A stretch of DNA of 64,000 nt from Clostridium thermobutyricum DSM 4928. Lineage in GTDB: Bacteria > Bacillota > Clostridia > Clostridiales > Clostridiaceae. The position numbers were made by a program, and so were the translations under genes. Shown piece after piece: positions 37,109 through 45,553 of the stretch. The stretch covers positions 1 to 64,000 of the forward strand of contig NZ_LTAY01000010.1 in NCBI RefSeq assembly GCF_002050515.1, written 5' to 3'. Position 1 is the stretch's first letter. Every line of letters starts with the position of its first letter. The notes beneath the pieces are model-generated. The model saw only the letters and a program-made list of their open reading frames with translations, did not search any database and was not told the DNA's origin.

Positions 37109-38782
37109 ATGGGGATAAAAAAGAGACTTGGGGATTTATTAATTCAAAATGGAAAAATTACAGAAAGTCAGCTTAGAACTGCACTTGCAAAACAAGCAAT
37201 GTCAGGAAAGAGACTTGGAGAAATATTAATAGAAAATAAGTATATTACAGAAGAAGATATAATAACTACTCTTGAAATGCAACTTGGAATAAAAAGAGTT
37301 AACTTAGAGTTTATAGATATAGATATGGATATAATAAACAAAGTTCCAGAAACACTTTGTAAAAAACATCACATAATACCTCTACAAGCTGATGAGTATA
37401 ATATTTGTATAGTTACATCAGATCCTTTAGATCTTTTTGCAGATGATGATATAAACATTGTTACAGGATTAAGTGTAGTAAAGGTCTTAGATACAAAGAC
37501 TTCAATAGATTCAGCAATAGCTAAATATTATAGAACTCAGTATGCAAAAGAAGTTGCAAGAGATTTAGAAAATGAGCAAATAGTAGAAGATGATGCAGAC
37601 AAACTTGAAAATTTAGAAGATGAAGCTCCAATAATAAAATTTGTTAATACAATAATACAAAATGCAATAAGAATGGAAGCTAGTGATATTCATATAGAGC
37701 CAATGGAAAAAGAAATAAGAGTTAGAGTTAGAATTGATGGTGAGCTTACAACTATGCTTACTGCACCAATTAAATCTAAATCAATGCTTATTACAAGAAT
37801 AAAGATTTTAGCAAAATTAAATATAGCAGAAAAAAGAGTTCCACAAGATGGAAGAATACTTCAAGAAGTAGATGGAATAAGAGTAGATTTAAGAGTATCA
37901 ACTCTCCCAACAGTGCATGGAGAAAAAGTAGTTATAAGAATTCTTAAAGCTTCAAATGAACTTAAAGATAAGAGTTCTTTAGGTATGGATGAAGAAGATA
38001 TAAATAAGCTTATAAAAATACTTTCTAATACATATGGAATAGTTTTAGTAACTGGACCTACAGGAAGTGGAAAATCCACAACACTTTACTCTGTATTAGG
38101 AGAATTAAACAGTATAGATAAAAACATAATTACAGTAGAAGATCCAGTTGAGTTTACAGTAGATGGAATAAATCAAGTAAATGTAAATCCAAAGGCAGGA
38201 ATGACTTTTGCATTAGGACTTAAGTCAATTTTAAGACAAGACCCTGACGTAATAATGATTGGGGAAATTAGAGATACAGAAACAGCAGAAATAGCAGCAA
38301 GAGCAGCTATAACTGGACATATTGTTTTAAGCACACTTCATACAAATGATGCAGCATCAACAATAGTTAGACTTATAGATATGGGAATAGAACCATATCT
38401 TATATCAACATCTCTTGTTGGAGTTATTGCACAAAGACTTGTAAGAAAAGTTTGCAAACGTTGTGCAAAAAAATATGAAGCAAGTGATTATGAAAAAAAA
38501 TTATTGAATGTACAAAAAGAAGAAAAACTACTATTAAAAAAAGGAGAAGGATGTTCATATTGCAATAATACAGGTTATAAAGGTCGTACAGGAATATACG
38601 AAATATTGAATATAAACCGCGAGCTTAGAGAAAGTATTATAAATAACGAAGATTCTGATTCATTAAAAGAGATAGGAATAAAAAATGGAATGAAAACGCT
38701 TAACAAAGCCTGTATAGAAAAAGTTATACAAGGAGTAACAACTATAGATGAACTTATGAGAGTGGCATATTTAAGGGAGTAA
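37109..38782 (+). CDS. pilB: Type IV pilus assembly ATPase PilB
   Basis: 557 aa hexameric ATPase that powers pilus extension from the inner face of the membrane. N-terminal MshEN domain (about 5-150) has two copies of the RLGxxL...L..Q c-di-GMP motif (RLGDLLIQNGKITESQL and RLGEILIENKYITEEDI). The T2SSE core has Walker A GPTGSGKSTT, Walker B VIMIGEIRDTETAE, and LSTLHTNDAA; a Cys4 zinc site is formed by CKRCAKK and CSYCNNTGYKGRTGIYE. AGGAGG precedes the ATG. First gene of the pilus operon. No retraction ATPase pilT is in the window. Confidence 0.97.
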   Translation: MGIKKRLGDLLIQNGKITESQLRTALAKQAMSGKRLGEILIENKYITEEDIITTLEMQLGIKRVNLEFIDIDMDIINKVPETLCKKHHIIPLQADEYNICIVTSDPLDLFADDDINIVTGLSVVKVLDTKTSIDSAIAKYYRTQYAKEVARDLENEQIVEDDADKLENLEDEAPIIKFVNTIIQNAIRMEASDIHIEPMEKEIRVRVRIDGELTTMLTAPIKSKSMLITRIKILAKLNIAEKRVPQDGRILQEVDGIRVDLRVSTLPTVHGEKVVIRILKASNELKDKSSLGMDEEDINKLIKILSNTYGIVLVTGPTGSGKSTTLYSVLGELNSIDKNIITVEDPVEFTVDGINQVNVNPKAGMTFALGLKSILRQDPDVIMIGEIRDTETAEIAARAAITGHIVLSTLHTNDAASTIVRLIDMGIEPYLISTSLVGVIAQRLVRKVCKRCAKKYEASDYEKKLLNVQKEEKLLLKKGEGCSYCNNTGYKGRTGIYEILNINRELRESIINNEDSDSLKEIGIKNGMKTLNKACIEKVIQGVTTIDELMRVAYLRE

Positions 38783-38799
38783 AGAGGGGTTAAATTTAT

Positions 38800-40008
38800 A
38801 TGGCTATCTACAAATATAAAGCAAAAAATATGCAAGGTGATGTTATAGAAGGTTCTCTTGAAGTAGCTAGTAAAGAATTATTAATGGAAAATATAAGAAG
38901 TAAAGGTTATTTTCCAATAAAAATAGAAATAGAAAAAGGCAATGACTTAGAAATAGATTTATTTAAAAAGAAAATAAATTTAAAAGAGCTATCAATACTT
39001 GCTAGACAGCTAGGATTCTTAATGCGTTCTGGAGTATCAATAACAAAATCATTAGAAATTGCACACGACCAAAGTCAAAATAAAAGAATGAAAGAGATTT
39101 TGGCAAAGTGTTCTGAAGAGGTTAATAAAGGAAGAAGTTTATCAGAATGCTTAAGTGATGAAAAAGATTTTCCAAAGCTTATGATAAATCTTATAAAGGC
39201 AGGAGAAATATCAGGAAGATTAGACACAGTAATGCTAGAACTTTCTGAATACTATAAAAAATTATATAAACAAAAACAAAAAATTTCACAAGCAACAATA
39301 TATCCAAAAATATTAGTTGGATTTTCAATATTAGTAGTAACATTCTTATTAGCATTTGTTGTGCCTGAATTTGTTAATAACTTAATTTCAGGTGTTGGAG
39401 AAATTCCAGTTGTAACAAAAGCACTTGTAGTTATAGGAGATTTTATAAAAAATAATATTATTTATATTTCAGGTTTTGTAGTAGGAATAGTGTTAGCAAA
39501 GAAATTTGTTTTAGATAAAAATGAAAACTTTAGAATTTTTATGGGGAAATTAGTTATAACTGCAAAAGGCTTTGGACCATTAAATAAACAAATAATAGCA
39601 GGAAGATTTGCAAGTACATTTTCAATACTTATGGCTTCAGGTGTAAGTGTTATTGAAACTATAGACATATTAGGACAAGTTCTTGAAAATGACTATGTTC
39701 AAAAAAAACTTGAAGAAGGAAGAGAAGAGATTCAAAAAGGTCAACCTATAGGAATTACAATTCAAGAATTAGATGTATTTCCACTAATGTTAACTCAAAT
39801 GATAACAGTTGGAGAAGAAACTGGTGTCCTTGATGAAATAATGATAAAAACAGCAGAGTTTTATGAAAATGAAGTTGAAGTTGCTATAGAAAAACTTATT
39901 TCAATGATAGAGCCAATACTTATAATAAGTTTAGCGTTTGTAGTATTATTTATAGTTTTAGCTATAATGCTACCACTTATGAGTATGATAGATACTGTTA
40001 TGGTATAG
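38800..40008 (+). CDS. pilC: Type IV pilus inner-membrane platform protein PilC
   Basis: 402 aa, GspF/PilC family. Two repeats of the T2SSF domain are visible (about 68-190 with LARQLGFLMRSGVSITKSLEI, and 270-395 with FASTFSILMASGVSVIETIDIL), each followed by a hydrophobic helix; three transmembrane helices in total (for example ILVGFSILVVTFLLAFVVPEF). PilC couples PilB to pilin addition. It lies 17 bases after pilB. The start uses AGAGGGG. Confidence 0.96.
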   Translation: MAIYKYKAKNMQGDVIEGSLEVASKELLMENIRSKGYFPIKIEIEKGNDLEIDLFKKKINLKELSILARQLGFLMRSGVSITKSLEIAHDQSQNKRMKEILAKCSEEVNKGRSLSECLSDEKDFPKLMINLIKAGEISGRLDTVMLELSEYYKKLYKQKQKISQATIYPKILVGFSILVVTFLLAFVVPEFVNNLISGVGEIPVVTKALVVIGDFIKNNIIYISGFVVGIVLAKKFVLDKNENFRIFMGKLVITAKGFGPLNKQIIAGRFASTFSILMASGVSVIETIDILGQVLENDYVQKKLEEGREEIQKGQPIGITIQELDVFPLMLTQMITVGEETGVLDEIMIKTAEFYENEVEVAIEKLISMIEPILIISLAFVVLFIVLAIMLPLMSMIDTVMV

Positions 40009-40066
40009 AAATTTAAAGATATAAAATAAAATTTTATATAAATAATAAAAATCAGGGGGTATGATT

Positions 40067-40507
40067 ATGAGAAATCTAATCAAAAACAAAAAGAAAAAAG
40101 GGTTCACACTTATTGAAATGGTAGCAGTAGTAGCTATTATAGGTATACTTGCGGCTATTTTAGTTCCTAAGATAACAGGATATATGAAAGAAGCTAAGAA
40201 AACGGGCGTTGTAGATCAAGCAAGAAAGGTAAGTCAAGCTTACGAAACAGCAAAAATGAAAAATAAATTGTTTGAAAAGGATGGAACAACAGCTACTGAT
40301 GAAAGTACATTAGTTTCAGCAATATCAAATCCAACTATGTTAAGTCTAATAGATGGAGCTGATTTATCAAAAATATTAGGAGTTTCATCTGATGGAAAAG
40401 ATAGCAAAACTATATCTATAGGAGATTGTATTAATATAACGAATGGAGCAGAATTTAATGTTACATCAGAGGGTAAGCTTATAGTTGGTACAATTACAAC
40501 AAAATAG
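40067..40507 (+). CDS. pilA1: Type IV pilin, copy 1
   Basis: About 146 aa prepilin. Leader of 12 residues ending in Gly (NLIKNKKKKG), then FTLIEMVAVVAIIGILAA with Phe+1 and Glu+5, the cleavage and assembly signal. The 40-residue hydrophobic/helical spine continues YMKEAKKTG; the C-terminal domain ends CINITNGAEFNVTSEGKL. ATG 40061 overlaps AGGGGGT, so ATG 40067 is the probable start. It is nearly identical to copy 2 over the leader and spine (about 60 residues) and differs in the head. Likely a major pilin. Confidence 0.93.
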   Translation: MRNLIKNKKKKGFTLIEMVAVVAIIGILAAILVPKITGYMKEAKKTGVVDQARKVSQAYETAKMKNKLFEKDGTTATDESTLVSAISNPTMLSLIDGADLSKILGVSSDGKDSKTISIGDCINITNGAEFNVTSEGKLIVGTITTK

Positions 40508-40519
40508 GAGGTGTAAATA

Positions 40520-40990
40520 ATGAAAGGGGTAATTAAAAATAAAAAGAAAAAAGGATTTACACTTATAGAAATGGTAGCAGTAGTAGCTATAATAGGAATA
40601 TTAGCTGCTATATTAGTGCCAAAGATAACAGGATATATGAAAGAAGCTAAAAAAACAGGAGTAATAGATCAAGCAAGAAAAGTTAGTCAGGCTTATGAAA
40701 CTGCTCAAATGAAGGATAAATTAGCTAAAGATGATAATGGAACGGTAACAGAGACTCCAGATAATATTAAAGTTGCTACTATAAGCAATGAAACAATGTT
40801 AAGTCTATTAGATATGAAAACAAGTGATTTATCAAAAGAATTAGAAAAAATAATAGGTGTAACTAAAGCTGATAATGCAGTTGTTGCTACAGATATAACT
40901 GTTAAAGACTGTATCGACATAACTAATGGAGCAGAGTTTGAGGTAACTAGTGACGGAAAACTAATTTCGGGAAGTATAACAACTAAATAA
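40520..40990 (+). CDS. pilA2: Type IV pilin, copy 2
   Basis: 156 aa paralogue of copy 1, beginning MKGVIKNKKKKG/FTLIEMVAVVAIIGILAA. The spine and the last 25 residues (DCIDITNGAEFEVTSDGKL) match copy 1 closely, while the middle of the head (TVTETPDNIKVATISNET) differs and is longer by about 10 residues. AGGAGGTG precedes the ATG, 12 bases after pilA1. A strong terminator directly follows, so the pilins should be made in excess of the downstream pilus genes. Confidence 0.93.
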   Translation: MKGVIKNKKKKGFTLIEMVAVVAIIGILAAILVPKITGYMKEAKKTGVIDQARKVSQAYETAQMKDKLAKDDNGTVTETPDNIKVATISNETMLSLLDMKTSDLSKELEKIIGVTKADNAVVATDITVKDCIDITNGAEFEVTSDGKLISGSITTK

Positions 40991-40997
40991 AATATAA

Positions 40998-41027
40998 TAA
41001 AAAGCTCCTTTAAAGAGGAGCTTTTTT
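40998..41027 (+). terminator. Internal terminator between pilA2 and pilD
   Basis: AAAAAGCTCCTtT / AAGAGGAGCTTTTTT hairpin inside the pilus gene run; it probably limits read-through into pilD and later genes. Confidence 0.88.
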
Positions 41028-41045
41028 AAAAAAGAGGTATTAAAA

Positions 41046-41798
41046 ATGATTTTTTTAGTTTTTTTTATGAGCTTTTTCATTATGAATATAGTAAATAAAT
41101 GTATATTAAAAGAAAAAAATGTATTTTTAGCTTTAGGAATTTCAATTTTATCAATGGGAATATTTTTTAAGTTTGGTTTATCAATTGAATTTTTAAAATT
41201 TTCAACTTTGGCTTTAGTTTTAGCTATTATTGGATGGATTGATTTTAAAACTCAAGATGTTTATACACTTCATATAATAATTGGATGTTTAATAGGATTA
41301 ATTTTTATAGGAATAGAATTTTTCATAAGTGAAGGAATTAGTTTAAATACTATATTATCTTTTACTTTACTTATTATTTCTATAATTATTATTGGTGTTT
41401 TTGATATTAGAGCTAATGAAGAAAAATTGATTTATATTTCTATGATATGTATTTATTTATTATATTTCGTCTTAAAAGGAGATCTAAATTTTATAAATAT
41501 TTTTTCTGCCTGTATTATTCCAAGCTTAGTTATAGGTGCTCTTGCCTTAGCTGGTGGAATGGGATGGGGAGATGTAGAGATTATATTTATGTGCGGATTA
41601 TTTTTAGATTTTAAAATGTCTCTAGTAAATCTTTTTATGGGGATTCTTTTAGGGGGATTATATTCTATTTATTTAATTATTTTTAAGAAAAAAAAGGGGA
41701 AAACATCAATTGCCTTTGGACCTTATATGGCACTTGGAACAGGGGTAACAGTTCTTTTTGGGGAACAAATTTTAAATTGGTATATTAATTTTATTTAA
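41046..41798 (+). CDS. pilD: Prepilin peptidase (A24), short form
   Basis: 250 aa polytopic membrane aspartyl protease that cleaves prepilins after Gly. Catalytic aspartates: Asp66 in GWIDFKTQDVYT and Asp176 in GGMGWGDVEII. The usual N-terminal cytoplasmic domain with the paired CxxC zinc site and N-methyltransferase function is missing; the protein starts directly with a membrane helix. Methylation may thus be absent or supplied elsewhere. The ribosome site is AAAGAGG. It follows the terminator, so a promoter nearby or read-through is needed. Confidence 0.88.
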   Translation: MIFLVFFMSFFIMNIVNKCILKEKNVFLALGISILSMGIFFKFGLSIEFLKFSTLALVLAIIGWIDFKTQDVYTLHIIIGCLIGLIFIGIEFFISEGISLNTILSFTLLIISIIIIGVFDIRANEEKLIYISMICIYLLYFVLKGDLNFINIFSACIIPSLVIGALALAGGMGWGDVEIIFMCGLFLDFKMSLVNLFMGILLGGLYSIYLIIFKKKKGKTSIAFGPYMALGTGVTVLFGEQILNWYINFI

Positions 41799-41813
41799 AA
41801 GGGGGAAATAGTT

Positions 41814-42824
41814 TTGTTTGATAAAGAAGCAGTTGCATTAGACATAAGTGAAGAGAACATAACTATATTAATAGGGTACAAGCATAACATTAGAGAAGGA
41901 GCAACGTTTAAGACTCCAAAAGGTTCTTTTAAAAATGATGATATTATTGACTTAGATGCTATTTTAGATGTCATTGAGCCTTATATAACAAAAAAGAAAA
42001 AGAAAGCTAAAGAAATTATGTTTTCTATAAGAGGTCAGGACATAATAATTAGACATTTAAGCGTACCTAATACTGATGAGAAGCTAATGAGAGAAAATGT
42101 ATACTTTGAACTTAAGCAGTTTATAGGAGAAAAAATAGAAGAGTATTATAGTGATTTTGAAATACTAGGCTATGATAAAGTAGATAATAATGTTGCAAAT
42201 GTAATGGTTGTTGGAGTTAAAAAAGGAAAAATTGATAAATATTTAGAAATAGCTGAAGAATTAAATCTTCAAGTTAAAGCTATTGATATTTTTGCAAATA
42301 ATATTGGAAGAGTATTTAAGATGTTAAAAACAAGTACTAATCAAAGTGTTAGACTTGCAGGAGTTTTAAGTATAGAAGGTCATTCTAACTCAATGGTTAT
42401 AACTGAACTTGGAAAAGTAGTTATAGAAAAATATCAAGGATATGGAATTTATGGTGCAAATGAGGAAGAACTTAAAAATGAGCATGAGTACAATAAATTT
42501 CTTGATAGTATAGATTTAAATAGAGAAGTTGATGAAGAAAATGAGAGAAAATATGATAGATTTTTTAAATCTCTTGTAACTCAATATAAACTTTTAATTC
42601 AGTTTTATTCAACAGGAAAGCTTAAAAAGAATTTAGATAAAATTTATTTAGTTGGAAGTGCTAATAGAATAAATGGTATTCATGATTATTTAGAAAATAA
42701 TTTTGAAGTTAAAGTTGGGGAAGTTCCAAATTTTGATGATCTAAAGATAGTTGTTAAAAGACCAAAAGATATTAATTTAAAAGATTATCTATACACATAT
42801 GGATTGTTATTAAGAAGGGAATAG
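41814..42824 (+). CDS. pilM: Type IV pilus assembly protein PilM
   Basis: 336 aa cytosolic actin-like ATPase-fold protein. It starts at TTG with AAAAGGGGGAAA upstream; ALDISEENITILIG corresponds to the phosphate-1 region and IRGQDIIIRHLSVPNTDE to the typical PilM strand. PilM binds the N-terminal tail of PilN and links PilB with the membrane alignment complex. It is 15 bases after pilD and 4 bases before pilN. The nucleotide motifs are less clear than in Gram-negative PilM, as is common in clostridia. Confidence 0.85.
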   Translation: MFDKEAVALDISEENITILIGYKHNIREGATFKTPKGSFKNDDIIDLDAILDVIEPYITKKKKKAKEIMFSIRGQDIIIRHLSVPNTDEKLMRENVYFELKQFIGEKIEEYYSDFEILGYDKVDNNVANVMVVGVKKGKIDKYLEIAEELNLQVKAIDIFANNIGRVFKMLKTSTNQSVRLAGVLSIEGHSNSMVITELGKVVIEKYQGYGIYGANEEELKNEHEYNKFLDSIDLNREVDEENERKYDRFFKSLVTQYKLLIQFYSTGKLKKNLDKIYLVGSANRINGIHDYLENNFEVKVGEVPNFDDLKIVVKRPKDINLKDYLYTYGLLLRRE

Positions 42825-42828
42825 AAGT

Positions 42829-43416
42829 ATGAGTAAAATTAGAGAATTAAATTTAGTACCTCAACATATAAAGCATGAAAAAGAGAATAGAGAGAAATTA
42901 TCTAAATATATAGCAAGCGGAGTTATTATTTGTTGTGCAGTAAGTGGAGTAGCCATTTATCTAAATACAAAGGTGTCAGATTTAGATAAACAAAAAGCAC
43001 ATCTTCAACAAGAAATACAAAAGACACAAGAGAGATTTAATGAAAATAGCGAAATGAACACTAAAATTCAAGAATTAGATTCTAAAATAAATAAAATTTA
43101 TAGTCTTTCTGTTTTAAAACAAAAAGATACTAAAGAAGTCTTAACTAATCTTAGTAAAAAATTTCCTAGTGGAGTGAAATTAAAAACTTTAAATTTTGTA
43201 AATACAGAACAAGATGTAAAAGATGGATATTTAGGTAGCATAACTATGAGTGGTAGTTCAACTAAAAGAAATGAAATAGAAGAATTTTGGGCTAACTTAA
43301 GAGAAGATAAGAGATATTATATATCACATATTTCAGGTATTACGAAGACAGAAGATAAAGAGACAGGAACAAGTCTTTATAATTTTGATTTAACTATGAA
43401 AGTTAAGGAGAATTAA
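42829..43416 (+). CDS. pilN: Type IV pilus alignment protein PilN
   Basis: 195 aa. The short cytoplasmic start contains the PilM-binding motif REINLVP-like MSKIRELNLVPQHIKHE, then one membrane helix (ASGVIICCAVSGVAIYL), a coiled coil (about 52-95) and a ferredoxin-like domain outside. Four bases separate it from both pilM and pilO, indicating tight coupling. AGAAGT-type upstream site. Confidence 0.88.
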   Translation: MSKIRELNLVPQHIKHEKENREKLSKYIASGVIICCAVSGVAIYLNTKVSDLDKQKAHLQQEIQKTQERFNENSEMNTKIQELDSKINKIYSLSVLKQKDTKEVLTNLSKKFPSGVKLKTLNFVNTEQDVKDGYLGSITMSGSSTKRNEIEEFWANLREDKRYYISHISGITKTEDKETGTSLYNFDLTMKVKEN

Positions 43417-43420
43417 TATT

Positions 43421-44407
43421 ATGTTTAGTAAGAAAAAAGATAATAATAAATTAAAAGTTAAGAAAAGTTTGCCTAAATTTGAAGTAAGCAAAAATGAAAA
43501 AATTTTATTAGGATTAGTAGCTACCGGAGTTGTAGGATATGGAGTTTATGCTTTTTTATTTGAACCTATATCAGAAAAAATTAAGCCTTTAGAACAAGAA
43601 GTTAAATCTCTTCAAGCAACAGTAAATAGTAGAAAAAATATAGATGAGCAATTAATAGAAACAAAAAAAATTCTTTCAGAAAAAGAGAAAGAATATAAAC
43701 AAGTAGTGATAAAAATTCCTGAAACAGATAAATATCCTGAAATTTCCAAGGATCTTCACACTTTAGCATTAAACAATAATATAGAAATAAATTCTGTAAC
43801 ATTTGGACAACCTACTGTTATAAATTATGGAGAAGCTACTGAAGCAAATGCATCACAGGCTTCAGGAGGAGAAAAAACAGAAAACTCAGAGGAAAATGTT
43901 AATAATGAGGAAAAATATAATAAACTTATACAAGCTAAAAATGGATTTTATAAGTATACAATAACAGTAAATTATGAAGGAGCATATAATCATGCTTTAA
44001 ATTTTGTAAAAGCTATGGAAAGACAGGAACAAATTTTAGAGCTAACGAATATAACTTTAAGTGAGAAACAAGAGACTGAGGAAATGGATAAAGAAAAAGA
44101 AATTGATAGTTTAAATGAAGAAGTCGCTAAATTAACAGATAAGATAACTGATCTTATAGCAAAAAGAACAGTTGAACTTGATGCAATAAGAAAGGTTGAG
44201 TTACAAGGGGAAATTCAAACATATCAAGTTGAGAGAGAAAACTTGAAAGATAGGATTAAAAATATAAGAGAAGGAAATATAAGTGGACAAAAATATACTG
44301 TAACAGGCGGAACAATAACTTTTGATTACTACACTAGAGGAGAAATAAAACAAGAAAATCATAAATTTAATAATAATAAATATGGTAAAAATGATTTATT
44401 CAAGTAA
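43421..44407 (+). CDS. pilO: Type IV pilus alignment protein PilO-like
   Basis: 328 aa. Lys-rich cytoplasmic start, single helix (ILLGLVATGVVGYGVYAFLF), a coiled coil (about 48-90), and a PilO/GspM-like outer domain with ISKDLHTLALNNNIEINSV. Two insertions are unusual: an acidic Ser/Glu/Asn-rich stretch at about 140-168 (EATEANASQASGGEKTENSE) and a second coiled coil at about 218-285 (EKEIDSLNEEVAKLTDKI). It is longer than typical PilO (about 200 aa). Position after pilN supports the call. Confidence 0.82.
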   Translation: MFSKKKDNNKLKVKKSLPKFEVSKNEKILLGLVATGVVGYGVYAFLFEPISEKIKPLEQEVKSLQATVNSRKNIDEQLIETKKILSEKEKEYKQVVIKIPETDKYPEISKDLHTLALNNNIEINSVTFGQPTVINYGEATEANASQASGGEKTENSEENVNNEEKYNKLIQAKNGFYKYTITVNYEGAYNHALNFVKAMERQEQILELTNITLSEKQETEEMDKEKEIDSLNEEVAKLTDKITDLIAKRTVELDAIRKVELQGEIQTYQVERENLKDRIKNIREGNISGQKYTVTGGTITFDYYTRGEIKQENHKFNNNKYGKNDLFK

Positions 44408-44423
44408 TTTTAAGAGGTAAATT

Positions 44424-45038
44424 ATGAGAAAAAAAATAAAAAAGAAAAAAGGATTTACTCTTATAGAAGTAGTGGCAGGCTTAGCAATGTTTGCGATAGT
44501 ATCATCAGTAATAATGAATATGATATTAGATGTTAATAAGTATAATGCGGAAAATAAAAATCAATTTGATACAAGTTCTATGTCTAGAGCTTTTAATGAA
44601 GCTATAAAAAATAAAAGACCAAAAGACAATCCTTATCCAACTACCTGGGATGGAACAACATCTAATGTTGATGGACCTAAAAAGACATATTATATAGGAT
44701 TTAATACTATTGATGATTTAAATGATTCAATTAAAAATAAATTATTGGATAATGTTTTCATAAATGATAATAGTAAATCATCAGATGAAGAAGATGAAAA
44801 TGGTATAAAGTATGTTATTAGAAAAACAAAAGAAAATGGAAATTTTTTAAATGAAATAGATAAAGTTGAAGAGTTATCTAAAGAATCTTATGCAACTAAG
44901 TATAAATATGGAATTAAAATAACAGTTCAAAAAAAAGATATAGAAAAAGTATATTTATTTGATACAGATACAATAGATGTAAAAGACGGAATAACAACAG
45001 TAACTACAAGAAAATTTGCAATATCAAGTATAGCATAA
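44424..45038 (+). CDS. Minor type IV prepilin, 204 aa
   Basis: The leader MRKKIKKKKG is followed by FTLIEVVAGLAMFAIVSSVI, with Phe+1 and Glu+5. The head domain has no recognisable sub-domain; it is rich in Asp, Asn and Lys and has a probable flexible loop (NSKSSDEEDENG). It follows pilO by about 16 bases and precedes another prepilin. Position and a +5 Glu suggest a PilV/PilW- or GspI/J-like minor pilin of the priming complex. Confidence 0.82.
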   Translation: MRKKIKKKKGFTLIEVVAGLAMFAIVSSVIMNMILDVNKYNAENKNQFDTSSMSRAFNEAIKNKRPKDNPYPTTWDGTTSNVDGPKKTYYIGFNTIDDLNDSIKNKLLDNVFINDNSKSSDEEDENGIKYVIRKTKENGNFLNEIDKVEELSKESYATKYKYGIKITVQKKDIEKVYLFDTDTIDVKDGITTVTTRKFAISSIA

Positions 45039-45049
45039 GGGAGGTAATA

Positions 45050-45535
45050 ATGAAAAATAAAAAGAAAAAAGGATTTACTCTTGTTGAGTTGATGGCTGTG
45101 ATAGCCATATTAGGTATTTTTTCAACTCTTATATTTTCATTATTTTCTTCATCTACATCAATGCTTGTAATGGCAGAAAATGATAATGTTATACAAAATG
45201 AGAGTAGAAATATAATAGATGTTCTTGAAGAAGATATTAGATATGGTTCAAAGATAAAACCAGGAACTTCTGGGACAGGAAATGTATTATCTTTAACTAG
45301 AAATGGTAAAAGATATGTTTATAAAATAGAAGGAACTGAGTTTAAAAAATATGAAGATAATACACCTGATAATGGAATTGATAATGCAGATAATTTTATA
45401 ATTGCACCTTCAAAAAATGTAAAAGAGTTCGAAATATCAGAAAAAGAAGGGTTATATAAAATAAGATTTAAATTTGAGAATGGAAAAAGCAGTTATGATT
45501 ATGAAAATAGTATATATCCTATGAATGGAAATTAA
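45050..45535 (+). CDS. Minor type IV prepilin, 161 aa
   Basis: Short leader MKNKKKKG, then FTLVELMAVIAILGIFSTLI with Phe+1 and Glu+5. The sequence after the helix (NDNVIQNESRNIIDVLEEDIRYGSKI) resembles PilW/GspJ-type minor pilins. GGGAGG precedes the ATG, 11 bases after the previous prepilin. It is likely part of the same tip/priming complex. Confidence 0.83.
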   Translation: MKNKKKKGFTLVELMAVIAILGIFSTLIFSLFSSSTSMLVMAENDNVIQNESRNIIDVLEEDIRYGSKIKPGTSGTGNVLSLTRNGKRYVYKIEGTEFKKYEDNTPDNGIDNADNFIIAPSKNVKEFEISEKEGLYKIRFKFENGKSSYDYENSIYPMNGN

Positions 45536-45553
45536 ATATGAGAGGAGAGAGTT

